This document shows, piece after piece, positions 58,601 through 64,000 of a stretch of 64,000 bases of DNA (position 1 is the stretch's first letter; each line of letters starts with the position of its first letter). The stretch comes from Polydactylus sextarius. Its lineage: Eukaryota; Chordata; Actinopteri; Polynemidae. The translations under genes and the position numbers were made by a program. The DNA is taken from NCBI GenBank assembly GCA_016801845.1, contig CM028931.1:16868805-16932804 (forward strand). The letters run 5' to 3'. Under the pieces are notes generated by a model. It did no database searches and had not been told where the DNA came from. It saw only the letters and a program-made list of their open reading frames with translations.

Positions 58601-61600
58601 TGTTTTAGATGAAGATTAAAGTCGTAGCAGAGTTAGCTAACGTAGCTAAATTAGCTAATGTAGCCCAGTTAACTTGTGTAGCAAATTTCGCTAAGTTAGC
58701 TGATGTAGCTAAGTTAGCTAACGCAGTCAAGTAAGTTAATGTAGTCAAGTTAACTTGTGTAGCAAAGTTTGCTAAGTTAGCTATATTAGCTTATGTAGCC
58801 AAATCAGCTAAAATTGCAAATTTAGCTAATGTAACAAAGTTAGCTAATGTAGCCGACGTAAGCTAATGCAGCCAAGTTAGTTTGGTAAACAAATTAGCTA
58901 CATCTGTAGCCAATTTAGCAAAAGTTGGCAAATGCAGCAAAGTTAGTTAATGAGGGAAAGTTAGCTAATGTAGCCATGTTAGCAACTACGTTAGCTAAAG
59001 TAACCAAGTAAGCAACCTAAGTTAGTAGTTAGTTTAATCTTAGAAAGTTGGTTAATGTAGCCAAATGAGTTGATGTAGCTACGTTAGCTAACAGAGTCCA
59101 GTCTCCTAGCTCAGTCAAGTTAGCTACTTTAGCTAACTTTTACACATTAGCTAAGTTAGTAGCTAATTATAGAAGACGTGGGTGAATGTTGGAGACAGCA
59201 GAGGAGGCTAACATTAGCTTAGTGCTAACAGAGAAAAGTCTGGGAGCAAGGTTAGCTAATGTAGCTAAATTAGCCAAGTGAAGTTACTTTAGCCAAATCT
59301 GCTAACACGACAACTTTAGACAACATAGCCAAGTTAGCTAAAATAGCTAATAGCGACATTTGCAGTTGTCGATGTGAACCGCTAACGTTAGCCACATGTT
59401 TTTTAATGTCTCCGTCGGTTTCTGTTGAAGGATACGACTCCGTCGAAGTCTTCTCCGCACCAGTGCAGCAGCTGCTCGAACCTGGTCTTGTACTTGCCTC
59501 CTGATTGGCTCTCTCCGATCAGAGACGAGTAGGTGGCGAAGATCACGCCCTTCTTCACGCTGCCGTTGTGTTTGGACGAGATTTTTCCATATTTGAACTG
59601 AAATTAAAGAAGCGTAATGAGTCGAACGTCGATGTTTTTTTTTTTTAAAGACAGTTTCCATGAGGTGAACTGACCTTGTTCAGAGAATGAACCTGGATGT
59701 TTTTGGCTCCGATGTCTCGTAAATCTCGCTCGGCGTCGTACTTCAGGTCGTTAGAGACGCTGAACCTGAAGCAGAAGAAGAAACGTGGTGATTCACACGA
59801 AGCAGGTGACGTCTGATACGACTCCAGGAGGATTGTGGGTAATTACCAGAGCGATCTCTTGCGTCCTAGAAGATAGTTCTCGTAGATGATCCCTGCGATG
59901 GTTCGACCTTTCCCCACGCCGGCGCCGTCGCCGATCAAATACGCAGCTCGGTCGCCGCTGGGGAGGAATGTCTCGTGTTGCTGCAGAAACAAAAAAATAC
60001 GATTTTAAACGTCAGTCGACAAATCAAAGCTAATGTAGCCACGTTAGCTAATGTATTCAAGTCAGTAGACAAATAAGCTGATGCTTAGTAGCCAAATTAA
60101 TGTAGCGAAATTTGCTAACAGTCACATCAACTAACGTTAAAGTAACAAAGTTAGCCAAGGTAGCTAACATGGCTAAGTTAGCTAATGTAGCCACATTAGC
60201 CGAGTTAGCTGATTATAGAGGAAGTGTAAAGTATCAACGAGTCTGTAGACGCCATCTTTGTTTGTTGTCATGGAAACTTATAGCAGTAAAGTAGAGGAAC
60301 ATCCTCACTCCTCAACACTTTGTCTCAAGGGATGATGGGTAAAAACCGAGGAACGTGTTTGACCCAGAGTCTCCAGGTCTGGTCTGGAAACTCCTCAGGG
60401 ACCCTCTGAGGAGTCTGGTCTGGACCAGACTGGAGTCTGTTGAGACCAGGGCTGTTGTTGTTTACCTGCGCTGCGTAGGTGATGGCCTCCAGCTGCAGCG
60501 CAGACAGGGAGCCTCTGTCGATGGTTTCCTCAGGGATGGAGAGTCGGTACCAGACGTCTGGAGGACTGACGCTGGACAGGGAGCTGGTCTCCACCACCGG
60601 GTCGGGGTGTCGCATCCCGATCTTCACTGAGGACACGAAAGCGACGACGTCGTTAGACATCAGCTGGCGTTTAAATCAAACCGTGACCCGGTTGCGTTTC
60701 ACTCACGTTTCATGGGCATGTACTCGGCGTACGTCTCGGCGTGACCCAGCTCGTCCTCCTCCTCCTCCTCAGGTTCCTCCTCCTCCTTCATCCCCGGGGG
60801 TTTCTGCTGCGACACGAAAACACAACGACGTCATCGAACGCGACGACAAACGAACCCGAGAACACGACGACGCTGGTTGAGGAGAAACTCACCAGAGGAT
60901 GAGAGAAGTTGTGGAGTTTGACGTCGTCGTTGATCCAGATCCTGGACGAGTCTTTACCCACCACCTCCTTCTTGATCCCGTTGTTCATCTCACCTGGAAA
61001 CACGTGACCTCATCATGACCTCATCATGACATCATCATGTTCACAATCAAACACACTTCCTTAGAGTACGAGTCATAGTCAAGTACAGTGAAAACGAGGT
61101 ACATCAAGACTTTTATACTTTAGCATCTGTACTTCTACTCTAGCGTCTGTGCTTCTTCTTCACAAACTAAAAACCAGAAGTTTATTTGTGTTTTCTTTGT
61201 AAAACCGCGACAACACTGGGTCTTGTTTCGTTTCCGCGGCGACAACTCACTTGGACCTGTGGCTGTTGCCGTGGCGACGGGCGGAGCGATGTCAGGCGGA
61301 GGTTTCAGCTTCATCAGCTCCATCAGACTGTTTCCCTTCAGGCCGGCGGTCTTGACGTGACCCGTCCGGAGGAGGTCTTTCAACTGAATCTGAAGAGACA
61401 GACAGATTTAATCGTTACGAGGTGACGGTAACCGACGGCAACCAATGGTAACCGACAGCAACCGGTGCCTTGTGGTCACCTGGTCTCTGCTGGAAGGCAC
61501 TGCTGTGGACGCTGACGGAGGAACGGCGGCGGACGAGGGCGTGGACGCGCCTCTCAGCGCCGAGTTGGCCACGTGCACCACCTTGGTGACGGTGATGGTG

Positions 61601-62536
61601 TGTTTGATGGGGTTGGCTACCGACTGTTTGGTGGCCACGCCCCCCAGAGACGGCAACTGATTGAGCTGGTTTAAGACAAACGTGGTGGTGGATGGCTGAG
61701 GTTTGTGCTGCGGGAGACGAGGAGACGCGTCAGAGAGAGAAACCACACGTACACGAGAGACGACGCTCGACGTCAACTCACCCTGATGGTGACGACGGGA
61801 ACCGGAGCCGGAGGTTCAGGTCGAACCGCTTCCATCGCCTCCGTCGCCACGCCGACGTCCAGGGCACTGATGGAGATAGACTGGAGCAGCACAGAGACAC
61901 CGACAACAGACTAGATTAGAAACTATTAGATTATAAACTACTATTATGAACTATAACTATTATAAAAACATCAGTCTGATTTTATTTAATGTTCATTTAC
62001 ATGGAAATAGAAAAGATTATTTAGTCAAAGTCGCAATATTTCCACAATAAAAGTCTAAAAATCTGCAGAATAAGAGTCGTAATATTTCCAAAATAAATAT
62101 AAGGAAATATAAGTTGTGATATTTCCAGAATAAAAGTCTTAACATTCACCACAATAAAAGTCGTAATAACACAAGAATAAAAGTCAAATTATTCTTAACA
62201 TAAAAGCCGTAATATTTCCAGAACAAAAGTTGGAATATTACCAGAATAAATCGTAAATTTACCAGAATAAAACTCACATTATCTCCAGGATAAAAGTCTA
62301 AATATTTCTGAAATAAAACTCGTAATATTTCAAGAACAAGTCATAAGATTATTAGAATAAAAGTTGTAATAAAACAAGAATAAAAGTCTTTATTTTCATG
62401 AGGTAAAACGTCTTACTTGCTGGGTTGTCGAGGGCTGTGCAACATCCTGAGAATCAACATCGAAGAGACCGATATCGTTGGGACAAATGCCGCTCTCGCT
62501 CAGGGCGGCGAGGAGCAAATCCTGTCCAGGATCCAT
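49653..62536 (-). CDS. sbno1: Protein strawberry notch homolog 1, SF2-like helicase (sbno1)
   Basis: Thirty-two coding exons, every junction in phase, total 4,233 bp = 1,410 residues plus stop (human about 1,393). It starts MDPGQDLLLAALSESG. The N-terminal ATPase domain carries Walker A GDGAGVGKGRT (about 332-342), the DECH box in IVYDECHKAKN (about 446-456) and motif III-like VYASATG (about 484-490). A lysine-rich then acidic linker (about 700-860) includes DFNPFRDES. The C-terminal strawberry-notch helicase domain begins near MTGRKGRVVSND (about 909), with ISEAASSGISLQADRR and motif VI-like FGRTHRSNQ (about 998). The protein is a nuclear transcriptional co-regulator, linked in flies to Notch and EGFR signalling. 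All motor motifs are intact, so it should be functional. Confidence 0.97.
49915..50345. repeat. Degenerate 16-bp-type elements in the last sbno1 intron
   Basis: Irregular copies of AGCGATGCTAAATGTTAGCA, of the same family as 31.4-32.8 kb and in that orientation. Confidence 0.65.
50780..51655. repeat. 16-bp minisatellite TCTAACTCTTAGCGTC
   Basis: About 50 copies in the sbno1 intron between exons 51709-51785 and 50530-50723. The commonest units are CTAACTCTTAGCGTCT and CTAACACTTAGCATCG; the latter is the reverse complement of the mphosph9-intron unit CGATGCTAAGTGTTAG. Confidence 0.95.
52040..52640. repeat. AAAAAGTCGCAATTACGA degenerate array
   Basis: sbno1 intron filled with AAAAAGTTGCAATTACGATA-like units and one poly-A run at about 52153-52173. 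Noncoding. Confidence 0.7.
53640..53850. repeat. sbno1 intron with short TAGCTAAC words
   Basis: A few CTTAGCTAACCTAGCCAAG elements at 53670-53730, otherwise unremarkable. Confidence 0.4.
55390..55765. repeat. Degenerate GCTAAACGTTAGCAAT elements in an sbno1 intron
   Basis: About 20 irregular copies of the 16-bp family between exons 55773-55988 and 55078-55257. Confidence 0.65.
56390..56800. repeat. Degenerate AGTTGCAATGATTAGTCGGA repeat
   Basis: Diverged units with AGTCGGAAGTTGCGG in the sbno1 intron between exons 56940-57037 and 56064-56212. No coding. Confidence 0.65.
57305..57943. other. AT-rich sbno1 intron, nothing seen
   Basis: A/T-rich sequence (TTTAAATTA-type words) without tandem structure or gene. 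Confidence 0.6.
58600..59400. repeat. AGTTAGCTAATGTAGCCAA array in an sbno1 intron
   Basis: About 40 loose copies of AAGTTAGCTAATGTAGCCAA separating the DECH-box exon (58388-58523) from its upstream neighbour (59436-59597). Same family as in the mphosph9 introns. Confidence 0.7.
59985..60320. repeat. TTAGCTAATGTAGCCA elements in an sbno1 intron
   Basis: About ten copies at 60025-60215, then unique sequence towards exon 60466-60626. Confidence 0.6.
61925..62405. repeat. AATAAAAGTCGTAATATTTCC array in sbno1 intron 1
   Basis: Loose units of AGAATAAAAGTCGTAATATT, the same family as at 600-900. Noncoding. Confidence 0.7.
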
Positions 62537-64000
62537 CTACGAGCACAACCAACATCACACAGCGTTTATTCATGTACAGCAACATCCAATCAATCAATCA
62601 ATCAATCAGAAACAACGACGTCTGCAGCCTCAGAAATCAGAAGTTCGAGGTTTAAACCATCGTTTTTAAATGTGACAAACGACTGAAGTTTTCTCAAGAA
62701 ACGTATCAATAAAGACGATAAATTAAAACTATTAGTTGCAGAAATATTTCTTTAAAAGTTCAGAAGGAAAATATGAAATAAAATAAATAAACAAACACGT
62801 GAAAAATAAAATAAAAGTAGCGACTACTTTAATAAATTATAGATAAAATAAAAAAGATGAATAAAAAACATTAGAAGCAATAAACAAACAAATCGTTTTA
62901 AATGCAGAATAAAATAAATAGTTGACACTAAAACTAAATAAATAAATATATTGTCAATTATTTTAATATATAAAATAAAACTAGATAAACATCAACAGCT
63001 ACAGTTGCTCATTAAATCCTTAAAAATACAGAATAAAAATAAAACAACAAATAAAACACCAGAGTTTTAAACATTATATTAGCAACTATGTTAAATAAAT
63101 AATATTTATAATAATAAATAAACATCTACAGCCACAGTTTGTTTTCTATCTCGTTAATTATTCTAAACAGAATATTATGAATCAAACAAGACGTTTTGAA
63201 AATGATTTCAACACGTTATAGATCCACTGATTGATCAGTAAACAGATAAACAACATTAATTGAAGATGTTGAAGCCACATGTTCAGCAGCACGTGTGAGG
63301 TCAAACAAGCTGGAAAAAAACCGGGGAATTTAACAGAAACAAACACGTGATGTGTTTTTAAATTTCACAATAAAACAACAGACTGGTGTCGATGTTTACT
63401 TTATAAAAAAAATTAACAAAATTATCTTTAATCTTGATCCGAAATGAACCTAAAACAAGACACGTGTTTGTAACTTCCTGATCTGATCCAACCACCCGCG
63501 GAGCTTTTTTATTATAACTACTTCTTCTTCTTCTACTGTTTAAAACTCAACTTCTTCTACTAGTTAATAATTATAAACAAAAACAGGATCTTAACTGAAC
63601 CGAGCTACAGCAGGTCAGTGGGTTTATATCCGGGCAGCTAACACCGCTGTCCCGGTCAAACCGAGCTCATAATCGGCCTTGTTTTTAGTAGCTCAGGGTG
63701 ACACAGCTTAGCAACATTTAGCCGTTAGCTTCAACACACTCCGCACTTTCACATTCACTTTCTACTTTAATCATTTCGAGCCAAAAAAAATAAGTCAAAA
63801 CCGGCTGCAATGAGCTGATAATAACTTAGCGATTAGCTTGTTTTTTTTTTAAGCTAGCTAGCTAATGTCACTAATGTCAACCGCCTCTGACCCCCGCGAC
63901 GCACGCGGACATTAACCGTTAATTTAAATAAAAATTAAACATTTAAATAACATAACGTCCAAACCCTAGTTTACAGTTAGCCAAGTCACGCTAGCTGTCG
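62537..64000 (-). other. Region upstream of sbno1 coding start
   Basis: Contains a short (TCAA)n run near 62586-62608, AT-rich A/T sequence from 62690 to about 63480, and a moderately CpG-containing part (63600-64000) with GCTAA/TTAGC elements. The sbno1 leader exon and promoter are probably in 63600-64000 or just beyond the edge, but no exon boundary can be fixed. Confidence 0.35.

Larger units (their letters stand above)
56940..59765 (-). other. sbno1: sbno1 exons 9-15: DECH box and helicase core
   Basis: Exons 59675-59765, 59436-59597, 58388-58523, 58189-58294, 57944-58097, 57116-57298, 56940-57037. They encode WFSVSNDLKYDAERD, the VIFATYSSLIGES region, DGV joined to IVYDECHK across an intron, then EPRNMAYMNRLGIWG, GVGAMEIVAMDMKLRG, KKSMWGQFWSAHQRFFKYL and [20 protein letters not shown]. 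These blocks are nearly identical to vertebrate SBNO1. Confidence 0.95.
59847..62536 (-). other. sbno1: sbno1 exons 1-8: N terminus to Walker A
   Basis: Exons 62417-62536 (ATG at 62536-62534, directly after acceptor CTCGTAG), 61782-61880, 61480-61707, 61251-61389, 60893-60993, 60707-60803, 60466-60626, 59847-59980. The first five encode a low-complexity N terminus with TTTFVLNQLNQLPSLGG and RIWINDDVKLHNFSHPL. Exon 6 has an acidic run followed by GHAETYAEYMPMK, and exon 8 holds the phosphate-binding loop. Because the coding start abuts an acceptor, at least one noncoding exon must lie upstream. Confidence 0.95.

Overview
The window looks like a stretch of a ray-finned (teleost, probably percomorph) fish chromosome. 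The genes are multi-exon with GT-AG introns, there are abundant (CA)n/(GT)n microsatellites, and introns are filled with tandem and dispersed repeats. A fish-type RING/B-box/PRY-SPRY TRIM gene is present. Everything recognisable as a gene lies on the minus strand. No bacterial, plasmid or viral gene, CRISPR array or intact transposase was seen.

Right to left, in the direction of transcription, the genes are sbno1 (62536-49653, 32 coding exons, apparently complete), cdk2ap1 (46525-43925, four exons, complete), mphosph9 (about 42096-26343, at least 23 coding exons) and pitpnm2 (10056-328 and onward past the left edge, first eight coding exons). A TRIM-family gene or pseudogene (13713-12256) sits on the same strand, probably inside the long 5' leader intron of pitpnm2. 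Gene order and orientation match human 12q24.31 (PITPNM2, MPHOSPH9, CDK2AP1, SBNO1). MTRFR, which lies between MPHOSPH9 and CDK2AP1 in human, was not seen here. The genes are not an operon. They encode a lipid-transfer protein for ER contact sites (PITPNM2), a centriole/cilium and mitosis-related coiled-coil protein (MPHOSPH9), a small NuRD/CDK2-associated protein (CDK2AP1) and a nuclear SF2-like helicase co-regulator (SBNO1).

The rest is mostly repeat. Several tandem arrays (periods 15, 16, 20, 23, 30, 33 and 34 bp) and hundreds of dispersed elements reuse the pentamers GCTAA and TTAGC, often as short palindromes such as GCTAACATTAGC or GCTAAGTGTTAGC. The same 16-bp unit is expanded in an mphosph9 intron (31.4-32.8 kb) and, in reverse orientation, in an sbno1 intron (50.9-51.65 kb). 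A cluster of five same-orientation CTCF-like motifs lies at 17.7-18.4 kb, upstream of the TRIM gene and inside the putative pitpnm2 leader intron. Several mphosph9 3' splice sites carry (UG)n runs directly before the AG, resembling known TDP-43-regulated sites.

Limits: exon calls come from reading splice sites, phases and family resemblance by eye. Two mphosph9 junctions do not keep phase and are marked. Transcription starts, leader exons, UTR ends and motif calls are inferences. Repeat boundaries and copy numbers are approximate.
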